Source of the DNA: Deltaproteobacteria bacterium UBA2409
GTDB taxonomy: Bacteria; Bdellovibrionota_C; UBA2361; DDRT01
DNA length: 59,320 nucleotides
Assembly (NCBI GenBank): GCA_002343185.1
Contig: DDRT01000022.1
Span: 107,572-166,891, forward strand
Direction: 5' to 3'
Part shown: positions 25,790 to 33,273 of the stretch, piece by piece
Layout of the letters: each line of letters begins with the position of its first letter
Numbering within the stretch: position 1 is the stretch's first letter
Translations under genes and position numbers: made by a program
The notes under the pieces: model-generated
The model's database searches: none
What the model was told of the DNA's origin: nothing
The model's input: the letters and a program-made list of their open reading frames with translations, nothing else

Positions 25790-26549
25790 GCTCCGCTCTG
25801 TATTTTCTTAGGCCTACTAATTTTTTAAATAATTCATCCTTAGAGAGTCCTTCAGCTTCTTTTATAGCCCTTAACCTACGTTGTATCCCCCCTTCTAACT
25901 GCTGTGCACGGACTCCCTCACCTCGTTCGGCAAGCTGAGCCCCTTCTGCAAGAAGAGGGATCTGACGAGTGAGCTCAGCCTCTCTTCGTAGGAAATTTCT
26001 TGGATTAGGTTGATTCCGTACTACCTGAAAAACTTCCTTTAAAACCTCAAGGTCACGCTTAAGTGCAGCTACCTGTTCTTCTAATTCAAGTCGACGTTCT
26101 TTTACCGATACAATCTCACCTAAGTCAACCACAAGATCTACGTCACTTTGAATTCTCCTTAGTGTTTTATTGGTATTTGCGGCACTGATTCTCACATCTT
26201 CGAGACGCTTCTGTTCCTCAATAAGTCTAGTTTGAAGTCTCTCTTCACTTAAGCATCTAAACTCTTTATTGTTTAAAATAAACTCTTTTGGCTCAGTTCC
26301 AAATACATGATCAGATTCGCCTAGCACCAAGAAAGATGCTTCTACTACTCCAGTGCCATCGACTAATGCACCAATTCCCCAAGTTCCTGCGGTTGTAGGC
26401 AATAAAGAAGCTCGTTCAATTAAAACGCTTTCATCGCTCTTTATGAACAGGTAGCTCTCTCTTGGAGCAAAGCTAAGCTTTATCTCTTCTGAAATAAGGC
26501 AGGAGGCCAATACTTCGGAAAATAATATCAATAAGAGCAAAACCTTCAT
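25746..26549 (-). CDS. Exported coiled-coil protein (MutL operon)
   Basis: This 267-aa protein has a signal peptide (MKVLLLLILFSEVLASC; the Cys at residue 17 could be a lipidation site). A beta-rich domain follows to about residue 100, then about 150 residues of heptad-patterned, Glu/Arg/Leu-rich coiled coil (RRLELEEQVAALKRDLEVLK and flanking). It probably extends into the periplasm. It overlaps the first gene of the operon by 4 bp (ATGA). No family recognised. Confidence 0.72.
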   Translation of the reverse strand: MKVLLLLILFSEVLASCLISEEIKLSFAPRESYLFIKSDESVLIERASLLPTTAGTWGIGALVDGTGVVEASFLVLGESDHVFGTEPKEFILNNKEFRCLSEERLQTRLIEEQKRLEDVRISAANTNKTLRRIQSDVDLVVDLGEIVSVKERRLELEEQVAALKRDLEVLKEVFQVVRNQPNPRNFLRREAELTRQIPLLAEGAQLAERGEGVRAQQLEGGIQRRLRAIKEAEGLSKDELFKKLVGLRKYRAELEGGRENQELSNQN

Positions 26550-27391
26550 TGACCACCACCTAAGTTTAAAAGTTCATAGATCTTACTATTTTCAGCCTCA
26601 ATCTGTCGTTTTAATTCAAGAACCTGAATTGCTTCATCAGATTTTTTTATAACATCCTCAGAAACCTCCGGGACATTTACTTTAAGAAGAGATCCTATCC
26701 AGCGCCTTTCTCTTTCCAAAGACTCCCTGGATAATGATACGAGTTTACCCATTCCTGTTACCCGATAGGCAAGTTCAACCTGTCTGTTCATTTTTCTTAA
26801 TTCAGAGTGTGCATCATTAAATTCTCGCTCAATCTGAGCTAAGAGAGCCTTTTCACGCTCTAGTCTTCTGGTCGAACTTTCCCTAAGTAGACCTCCATCT
26901 GACAAGAATCCTGTTAATTTATCGATCTCCGTTTTTTCTGTTTTTTCAATATCCTCTGTTTGACTTATTAAGAGTTGAAGCTTCTCGAATTCAAGCTGTT
27001 TAGCAAGCCTAAGTTTTATTTCAGATAACTCTTCGGCTGTTAAAAGTGGAATTGAAACACTAGAGGACTCTAGCTTTATTTTCTCGAGAAGTTTTCCTGA
27101 TTCATATACTTCTAAAGCATAAGTAGAGTCTGATAAAACTTCTCCCCTTACTTCGACAACTTCATTTAACAATATAGGTTCGATTCCCTTAACCTCAACT
27201 GGATCTCCTCCAATCTTTGCAAGCCATATGAACACCCTCTCGCTCCCATATGGTCTGATAACTACAGCTGCATTTTCTCCAACACCGGTAAAAATTCCTT
27301 CATTTGGTTTTTCAAATCCGGTGAGTCCTCTAAAAAAATAAAAGTAGGCTCCAGCGAGGAGGACTAAGAGGACTAGGGCTAATCGGAACAT
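26546..27391 (-). CDS. First gene of MutL operon: N-anchored coiled-coil protein
   Basis: This 281-aa protein has one N-terminal membrane helix (MFRLALVLLVLLAGAYFYF). A small beta domain (30-110, GVGENAAVVIRPYG to VEVRGEVLSDSTYALEVYE) and a long coiled coil (about 125-280) follow. Architecturally it is twin to the next gene, which suggests the two form paired or hetero-oligomeric stalks in the periplasm. It has no close upstream gene on this strand; the promoter would lie in the repeat region 27392-27490. Confidence 0.72.
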   Translation of the reverse strand: MFRLALVLLVLLAGAYFYFFRGLTGFEKPNEGIFTGVGENAAVVIRPYGSERVFIWLAKIGGDPVEVKGIEPILLNEVVEVRGEVLSDSTYALEVYESGKLLEKIKLESSSVSIPLLTAEELSEIKLRLAKQLEFEKLQLLISQTEDIEKTEKTEIDKLTGFLSDGGLLRESSTRRLEREKALLAQIEREFNDAHSELRKMNRQVELAYRVTGMGKLVSLSRESLERERRWIGSLLKVNVPEVSEDVIKKSDEAIQVLELKRQIEAENSKIYELLNLGGGQ

Positions 27392-27412
27392 AGGAGTTGA
27401 TTATAGGGGTTT

Positions 27413-27487
27413 GGGGGTCAGGCCGGAAGGCCTGACCAGGCAGACGCTAGTAGTTGTCTGGTCAGGCCTTCCTCCGGCCTGACCCCC
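27413..27487. repeat. Compound GGTCAGGCC palindrome
   Basis: Two hairpins lie in tandem: GGTCAGGCC-ggaa-GGCCTGACC (27416-27437) and GGTCAGGCC-ttcctcc-GGCCTGACC (27460-27484). The outermost 14 bp (27413-27426 and 27474-27487) are also complementary, so the whole element can fold as one long cruciform. Its position, upstream of the MutL operon and downstream of the porin terminators, insulates the two units. Confidence 0.85.
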
Positions 27488-27490
27488 TTA

Positions 27491-27519
27491 AATAAAAAAG
27501 CCCGCTACTTTCGTAGCGG
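27491..27519 (-). terminator. Second (distal) terminator of the porin gene
   Basis: On the minus strand a stem CCGCTAC/GTAGCGG with a 4-nt loop is followed by GGGC and a T-rich run. It duplicates the stem of the proximal terminator at 27554, including the loop sequence. Confidence 0.8.
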
Positions 27520-27524
27520 ATCTG

Positions 27525-27544
27525 TCGTCTGCGCCAGCAGACGA
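27525..27544. repeat. TCGTCTGC palindrome
   Basis: Perfect inverted repeat TCGTCTGC-gcca-GCAGACGA between the two terminator copies. The same palindrome (with a different loop) occurs at 58488-58507, and a degenerate copy at 27621-27640. Confidence 0.75.
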
Positions 27545-27553
27545 AGCGAAAAC

Positions 27554-27582
27554 AAAAAAAGCCCGCTACTTTCGTAGCGGGC
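27554..27582 (-). terminator. Proximal terminator of the porin gene
   Basis: On the minus strand a 9-bp perfect stem (GCCCGCTAC/GTAGCGGGC, loop of 4) is followed by seven T. It lies about 75 bp after the porin stop. Confidence 0.9.
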
Positions 27583-27620
27583 TTCTCATTGTTGGCTATC
27601 CTAAGCCTTCAAGCTTCCTG

Positions 27621-27640
27621 TCGTCTACGCAAGCAGACGA
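27621..27640. repeat. Degenerate TCGTCTGC palindrome
   Basis: TCGTCT...AGACGA arms with one internal mismatch, followed by AAGCAGAAAC. The tail repeats the sequence following the copy at 27525, so this looks like an imperfect tandem duplication of terminator-flanking DNA. Confidence 0.55.
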
Positions 27641-27654
27641 AGCAGAAACAATTG

Positions 27655-28899
27655 TTAAAAGAAGCTCGAAACTTGGAAGATCCAACGATTGGTCTTGTAG
27701 CTAGCGATGCTAGTATCTACATGATCATAGTCAAGCCTTGAGTAGTTTAAACCTGCCTTAAGGTTATGACCCATCATATAGTAGTTAATCGCTGCACCGA
27801 CTTCATTTACGTCATCAAGTGCTGCACCACCAAGTCCTGAGCATGCTTCGTAGATGGACTCATCATCACATGATAATAGCCCCCATCGACCAGCAATTTC
27901 CCATTTCTTAGGTTGGATGAAATATCCAACTTGAACATAGGCACCGTTATCAGAAACATCATCATCACGTGCATCTGACTCGATATCTTGCCAATAGTAT
28001 TCTCCAACGATGCTAAGACCTTTGTACTTCATACCGGTATCAGCACTGATGGTTGTAACTTTGAATCTATCTGCTGCAACTGTATCAGTAGCAGGATAAT
28101 CTTCGTCACTATACACATAAGATCCGCCTACATCCCAAGCAAAGTCTTCTGTATGGTCTATGTCACCTTCAACTCCACGTTTTTGACTTCCCATGATTGC
28201 AAAGGTTGTCTCAACTGAACCAGCATGTTTTCTATCAACACCAGGAAGGTTTTGACCTTCTCCAACGCTTAGTCCGTTATAAACGCCGGCTCCGATAGTC
28301 CAACGACCGTCCATAAGGTCTGCACCCATAGCAATACCTTGCTGACGACCGAAGTTAAACGCTTGAGTTGCTAGTGTATCTCTGTCAGCAAACTGAGCAG
28401 CAAAATCACTAACTCTGTACTGACGTCCTGCACCAACCTTGAACTGTCCAAACTTAATGTGTGACCAGTCACAGTTGTTCCACTGAACATAAGCATCAGA
28501 AAGATTTACTGTGTTTGCACGATCAGCACCACTACGTGCCCAATCGCCCTGGAGTATATACTCCCACTCACCGTCCATTGCTGAACCGGTCATCTCTACT
28601 CGAGCTAAGTTCATGTCAAAGCTTGATACATTTGGAGTACCAGACTCATCATCATTATCACTGAAGGTATATCGAGGCTGAAGTCCAACATTGAACTTCG
28701 TAGTAATTCCAGAATCCCCAGAATCAATGTTTGTGCCTTTATTATAATAAACCTTCGATTGTGCTGCACCTGAGGCAGAAGAAGCTTCTGCTCTTGTGAT
28801 AACACCTTTTTCTACTAATAGTTCTTCGAGCGTTTTTGCCTGACTTGCTGCTGGAGCAAGAAAGAGCAAGGACGCTGCGATAAATCCATATTTACGCAT
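27655..28899 (-). CDS. Outer-membrane porin, phosphate-selective porin O/P family
   Basis: This 414-aa protein has a signal peptide (MRKYGFIAASLLFLAPAASQA) and a short coiled N-terminal segment (KTLEELLVEKGVITRAEA). A long run of alternating aromatic beta strands ends in Phe (RWIFQVSSFF), as outer-membrane barrels do. Features of the OprP/OprO family are visible: WEYILQGDWARS, SDAYVQWNN and IKFGQFKVGAG. Anion or phosphate preference cannot be told. A strong ribosome site (GAGGAGGAAG on the minus strand) precedes the ATG, and two terminators follow. Likely highly expressed. Confidence 0.88.
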   Translation of the reverse strand: MRKYGFIAASLLFLAPAASQAKTLEELLVEKGVITRAEASSASGAAQSKVYYNKGTNIDSGDSGITTKFNVGLQPRYTFSDNDDESGTPNVSSFDMNLARVEMTGSAMDGEWEYILQGDWARSGADRANTVNLSDAYVQWNNCDWSHIKFGQFKVGAGRQYRVSDFAAQFADRDTLATQAFNFGRQQGIAMGADLMDGRWTIGAGVYNGLSVGEGQNLPGVDRKHAGSVETTFAIMGSQKRGVEGDIDHTEDFAWDVGGSYVYSDEDYPATDTVAADRFKVTTISADTGMKYKGLSIVGEYYWQDIESDARDDDVSDNGAYVQVGYFIQPKKWEIAGRWGLLSCDDESIYEACSGLGGAALDDVNEVGAAINYYMMGHNLKAGLNYSRLDYDHVDTSIASYKTNRWIFQVSSFF

Positions 28900-29053
28900 A
28901 GTTGTACAACTTCCTCCTCAAATAACTTCGGAAGAAAAAATTACTTCCTTAGTTCTTGTTCGTTAGAACATTCACACGATTAGAGAGGCTGTGTCAAAGG
29001 ACAAAATGCAAAAAACAAATGATAATAGGTTATATTTGCTAATAGTTAAAACA

Positions 29054-29758
29054 CTATTTTATTATTCTTGCGGGAGCCCCTACCGCGGTTGCTCCAGGAG
29101 GAACATCGCTTAAAACTAAAGAATGAGCTCCGATGACAGCTCCATCCCCGATCTTAACCCCATCTAAAATCGTAGTATGAGCTCCGATCCAACAGTTTTT
29201 ACCTATTACTACTCCACCCTTTAGCTCCATCGGCTCCTCAATAATAGGCCCTTCACCACGTGAGTGATTACCAGGGCCAATATAGCAGTAAGCTGCAACT
29301 AGGGTGCTCTCCCCGATAGAAACTTTTGTTTGAGTGGCGATTCTACAGTGAGTACTAATATTTACTCCTGATTCTAAGTGAACACTGCCACCCTTGGCAG
29401 TAATAATTGAGTATTTCCCTATTGAAACAAGATCTCCAAAAGTAATCTGTGCACCATCTCCCTTCGCTTCGATTGTTGCAAAGTCATCAATCATTACCTT
29501 ATTTCCTATAGAGATCTGAGAAGGTCTCTTGAGCAAGATTCCTCTTCCAAATGCCGGTCTTATTCCACAGGATTTAAATATCTGACCAAGTGTAAGGGCT
29601 CTAAGAGCGAATCCAAATAGTCCAGGGATGTTAGAAAGGAAAAGTGTATAAAGCTCTTCCTTAATGAAATTTACCCAAGAATCTCCTGAAACTAATTCTT
29701 TATAGGTTCCAAAACCCCCTGTTGAATATTTTTTCTGCTGTTCACTTATTGCGACCAT
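29054..29758 (-). CDS. Left-handed-beta-helix acyltransferase
   Basis: This 234-aa protein is mostly hexapeptide repeats ([LIV]-G-x-x-x-x), e.g. ISIGNKVMIDDFATI, VSIGKYSII, GVVIGKNCWIGAHTTILDG and KIGDGAVIGAHSLVLSD. It ends with the P-P-G-A-T-A-V-G-A-P-A-R signature of the WcaF/NodL-type O-acetyltransferases. It probably acetylates a surface sugar. The N-terminal 60 residues are a family-typical helical extension. It overlaps the Nudix gene upstream by 17 bp. Confidence 0.88.
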   Translation of the reverse strand: MVAISEQQKKYSTGGFGTYKELVSGDSWVNFIKEELYTLFLSNIPGLFGFALRALTLGQIFKSCGIRPAFGRGILLKRPSQISIGNKVMIDDFATIEAKGDGAQITFGDLVSIGKYSIITAKGGSVHLESGVNISTHCRIATQTKVSIGESTLVAAYCYIGPGNHSRGEGPIIEEPMELKGGVVIGKNCWIGAHTTILDGVKIGDGAVIGAHSLVLSDVPPGATAVGAPARIIK

Positions 29759-30284
29759 TTGCGTACCTCAACACTGCTATAACGGTCATTGCATCAAATA
29801 TCTCACCAGATAGAACCATTCTATAAACATCTTCAAATGGAAGCTTTTTTACAGCTAAAATTTCATTAGGATCAGGTTCAGCGCTCACTTCTCTTAGCCC
29901 TCTGGCAATAAAAAAAACTGCTCTTTCATCTGAGATGCAATTTGAAAGATGCACCTCACCCCCAGGGAGCTCTTCCCAAGATGAAGCCTCAAGACCTGCT
30001 TCTTCTCTTAGCTCTCGTTTAATTCCATCAAGTGGCGATTCACCTTTCTCTATGCCCCCTTCAATTATCTCCCAGGAATAAACTTTAGTCGGATATCTGT
30101 ACTGACCAACAAGATAAAGCTCTTCCTTTTCAGTAAAAGCTAGAACACCTGCTGCAAGTTTTTGAGCCTCAACCACAGTATAGGTACCTGGGTTACCTTC
30201 CGGATTAATTACGGAATCTTCGCGAATACGCATCCATGGGTTTTCATAAATTATTCTTCCACTAAGAGTCTTCCAAGGGTTCAT
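29742..30284 (-). CDS. Nudix hydrolase (ADP-ribose pyrophosphatase-like)
   Basis: This 180-aa protein (ATG at 30284; a TTG at 30305 would add seven residues) carries a perfect Nudix box (GX5EX7REUXEEXGU) at residues 76-98, with R90-E91 and E94-E95. The region before it (VVGQ..YR.. and W-E-I-I-E-G-G) matches ADP-sugar pyrophosphatases. It hydrolyses a nucleoside-diphosphate-linked compound; ADP-ribose is the best guess. It precedes the acyltransferase, and co-transcription is indicated by the overlap. Confidence 0.9.
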   Translation of the reverse strand: MNPWKTLSGRIIYENPWMRIREDSVINPEGNPGTYTVVEAQKLAAGVLAFTEKEELYLVGQYRYPTKVYSWEIIEGGIEKGESPLDGIKRELREEAGLEASSWEELPGGEVHLSNCISDERAVFFIARGLREVSAEPDPNEILAVKKLPFEDVYRMVLSGEIFDAMTVIAVLRYANGRNK

Positions 30285-30349
30285 TTCTCTACTATCATTG
30301 CACAAAAATTAGAGCTAGAAACTAGAGTTAGAAAGATCAATATATCCTG

Positions 30350-31024
30350 ATGGCTATCGTATCCTCGATTCTCTCTAACTTAAAAAAAAACAAGGAACTC
30401 CTATGTCTAATTTTTCTTGCAGACTTTATCTTTTTGATTTTACACATCTGTCATCTTCATTTGCCTCTCTTTTCGAGCTACTTATTTTCGATTGAACAGG
30501 ATGGATCATATGCAGAAGTTTACCAATACCTTAAAGAGTTTTGGATAGTTATTTGCTTGGCAATTATAGCAAACAGAGAAAACTATTGGGGATATTTGGC
30601 TTGGGCAGCTTTCTTTGTTTTCGTTCTACTTGATGACTCATTAACTATCCATGAGACTATTGGTTCAAAGATTGCACTAAGTATTTCTGATGAAAAATAT
30701 TTCTATGGAGTTCGAACTCAAGATCTTGGAGAGTTATTAGTTCTTGGAGCAGCATTCATTATATTTGCACCTTTTATAGGTATTGCTTACTTATCCAAAA
30801 ATAATGATTTTAGGGAGCTTACACGCGAAATTATTTTATTAGTTGGAGTTCTTGCCTTTGCAGCATTGGCAGTTGATTTCGTTCATGAATTTTTTTGGCT
30901 AATTGATTCAACTATCTTTGATACGATCGGAGCCTTTGAAGATTCAGTTGAAATGATCTCTATGAGCCTTATTTTTGGATACACCTTCTCCAAAGTTATT
31001 AGACTATCTAATCGGACAAAATAG
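30350..31024 (+). CDS. Polytopic membrane protein of unknown function
   Basis: This 224-aa protein has about six predicted membrane helices and acidic loops (LLDDSLTIHET, DFVHEFFWLID). The conserved-looking D and H residues placed within or next to helices (DDSLTIHE; DFVHE) could bind a metal, but no family is recognised. It is divergent from the Nudix gene and its 3' end overlaps the pilU-like gene by 17 bp tail to tail. Confidence 0.65.
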   Translation: MAIVSSILSNLKKNKELLCLIFLADFIFLILHICHLHLPLFSSYLFSIEQDGSYAEVYQYLKEFWIVICLAIIANRENYWGYLAWAAFFVFVLLDDSLTIHETIGSKIALSISDEKYFYGVRTQDLGELLVLGAAFIIFAPFIGIAYLSKNNDFRELTREIILLVGVLAFAALAVDFVHEFFWLIDSTIFDTIGAFEDSVEMISMSLIFGYTFSKVIRLSNRTK

Positions 31025-32138
31025 AGGGCTTTGGTTCGGCTGTCGCAGCTTTTCTAAAAGCACCTTTTTCATCAGAAAGTTTGATTCTAAGTCTTAGGTT
31101 ATTCGCACTATCTGCGTTTGCAAGTGCATCATCTAAGGAGATCTTCTTAGCTCTATACAGGTTATATAAAGCCTCATCAAAGGTTTGCATTCCAACGGTG
31201 GATCCTCGTTCCATAGCATCTTTTAGCTCTCCAATTTCACCTTTGTGAATCAGATCTTTCACTCTGGCAGAATCTAAAAGCACCTCAACAGCAGGAACTC
31301 TACCTCCAGCGGTAGCAGGAAGCAGTCTTTGGCTGATTACTGCTCTAAGGTTCAAGCTTAAATCCATATAGATCTGTTGATGCCTGTCAGCTGGAAATAA
31401 ATGCAGAATTCTTTCTATCGCCTGGTTTGCATTGTTACTGTGCAGTGTTGCTAAGCAAAGATGCCCCGTTTCTGCACAGTGAAGAGCAGCTTCCATACTC
31501 TCTCTGTCTCTTATCTCTCCAATTAGGATCACATCGGGTGCCTGTCTTAGGACGTTTTTTAGTGCAATATGATAGCTCTCGGTATCCATCCCGATTTCAC
31601 GCTGAGAGATCACTGATTTTTTATGGGAGTGAACAAACTCTATAGGATCTTCGATTGATACAATATGTCCCGATTCTTTTTCATTCCTGTAATCAATCAT
31701 AGAAGCAAGTGTAGTACTTTTTCCACTTCCTGTTGCTCCTACTACAATAACGAGTCCTCTTTTAGTTAAGACAACATCTTTTAAAACTTGAGGAAGCTGC
31801 AATGATTCTATTGATGGAATCTGAGCTTTAATCTGTCTAATTACCATTGCAACAAGACCACGCTGTCTGAATATATTTACCCTAAATCTTCCAAAGTTTG
31901 GGTAGTAAAGAGCTAGGTTCTGCTCATTTTTCTCTTCAAATTCACGTTGCTGTCTATCTGACATTATACTTCTTGATAGATGCTCAGTGTCTTCAGGTTC
32001 AAGACATCTATTGCCTGCTGGTTTTGTAACTCCATTAATTCTAAATGCTGGTGGACTATCAACAGTCAGATAGATATCTGATGCACCTTTTTCAACCATT
32101 ACAGATAGTAACTTCTCAATTTCTAAGCCTTCACTCAT
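31008..32138 (-). CDS. PilT/PilU-type pilus retraction ATPase
   Basis: Type IV pilus retraction motor subunit of the GspE/PilT AAA family. The 376-aa protein has an N-terminal PAS-like domain (DIYLTVDSPPAFRINGV), Walker A GATGSGKSTT (about 133-142), Asp box and Walker B (DVILIGEIRDRESMEAAL) and the His box HCAETGHLCLATLHSNNA. The N-terminal domain and C-terminal extension are more like PilU than PilT. It is coupled to the upstream pilT by an ATGA overlap. No other pilus genes are in the window. Confidence 0.92.
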   Translation of the reverse strand: MSEGLEIEKLLSVMVEKGASDIYLTVDSPPAFRINGVTKPAGNRCLEPEDTEHLSRSIMSDRQQREFEEKNEQNLALYYPNFGRFRVNIFRQRGLVAMVIRQIKAQIPSIESLQLPQVLKDVVLTKRGLVIVVGATGSGKSTTLASMIDYRNEKESGHIVSIEDPIEFVHSHKKSVISQREIGMDTESYHIALKNVLRQAPDVILIGEIRDRESMEAALHCAETGHLCLATLHSNNANQAIERILHLFPADRHQQIYMDLSLNLRAVISQRLLPATAGGRVPAVEVLLDSARVKDLIHKGEIGELKDAMERGSTVGMQTFDEALYNLYRAKKISLDDALANADSANNLRLRIKLSDEKGAFRKAATAEPKPSILSD

Positions 32139-33196
32139 CTTTTAACACTCCCATCAGTTTCGTCGAACATCGCAGGATTTGAAGTTTTCTCAATCGCTGT
32201 TTCCCGCGATATTAATCCCCGGTTTACAAGATCTTTAAGATGCATCTCTAAGGTCTGCATTCCTATATTTTGAGAAGTCTGCATTACGCCAGGTATTTGG
32301 TGAATTTTTCCTTCTCTAATAAGATTCTTAACTGCTGTTGTTCCAATTAGAATTTCTAGTGCAGCAATCCTTCCCCCACCTGTTTTTTTACAAAGTGTCT
32401 GAGTAATTACTGCCTGTATTGATTCAGCAAACATCGCTCTTACCTGTTGCTGTTGAGCAGGAGGAAACACGTCAATCACCCTGTCTACTGTTTTTGGAGC
32501 ACTCGATGTATGAAGAGTTCCAAAAACTAAGTGACCAGTCTCTGCTGCCGTAAGTGCCAACTGAATAGTTTCAAGATCTCTCATCTCTCCAACTAGAATA
32601 ATATCTGGATCTTCCCTAAGGGATGCTCTTAGAGCATTAGAGAAACTTTTTGAATGTGGCCCAATCTCTCTTTGGTTTACTAGGCATTTTTTAGATGGAT
32701 GAACGAACTCGATCGGGTCTTCGATGGTTAGAATATGACCCTCTTCTTTTTGGTTAATAAGATCGATCATTGCTGCAAGGGTAGTCGACTTACCAGAGCC
32801 TGTTGGGCCTGTTACTAAAATTAACCCTTTAGGTCTATTGGTAAGCTCTCCGATTATAGGTGGAAGACTTAGTTCTTCTATTGAAAGAATTTTAGTGGGA
32901 ATTTTTCTAAATACTGCCCCCATCCCTCGTTGTTGCCTAAAAACGTTAACCCTGAATCGAGCCAGGTCTCCAAGCTGCATTGAAAAGTCTATATCACTAA
33001 ATTCCTCAAAAACTTTTCTCTGCCCATCATTCATAATGTCATATAAAAGAGCATGAGTATCTTCAGAGGTGAGTGGAGGTGCTTTTAAGCGTTTCATGCT
33101 ACCATGAATCCGCATCATGGGAGATTCACCTGAACTAATATGAATGTCAGAAGCATCTTGCTGAAATGCAAATTCTAGTAACTTTGTGATATCCAT
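32135..33196 (-). CDS. pilT: Twitching motility ATPase PilT
   Basis: Hexameric ATPase that powers type IV pilus retraction. From ATG 33196 it is 353 aa and starts MDITKLLEFAFQQDASDIHI. The longest frame (33292) adds 32 residues crossing the promoter region and is rejected. Walker A GPTGSGKSTT, Walker B DPDIILVGEMRDLETIQLAL and the His box TAAETGHLVFGTLHTSSA are intact, as is the C-terminal AIRNLIR-like stretch (TAVKNLIREGKIHQIP). It is followed directly by the pilU-like gene; the pair is a common tandem. Confidence 0.93.
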   Translation of the reverse strand: MDITKLLEFAFQQDASDIHISSGESPMMRIHGSMKRLKAPPLTSEDTHALLYDIMNDGQRKVFEEFSDIDFSMQLGDLARFRVNVFRQQRGMGAVFRKIPTKILSIEELSLPPIIGELTNRPKGLILVTGPTGSGKSTTLAAMIDLINQKEEGHILTIEDPIEFVHPSKKCLVNQREIGPHSKSFSNALRASLREDPDIILVGEMRDLETIQLALTAAETGHLVFGTLHTSSAPKTVDRVIDVFPPAQQQQVRAMFAESIQAVITQTLCKKTGGGRIAALEILIGTTAVKNLIREGKIHQIPGVMQTSQNIGMQTLEMHLKDLVNRGLISRETAIEKTSNPAMFDETDGSVKR

Positions 33197-33273
33197 GTAC
33201 AAGATAGTTATCGGAAGATCTTTTAAAAATATGAATATTCTGCTCCAAATTTTTCTGAGGAAAATGTAAGTAA

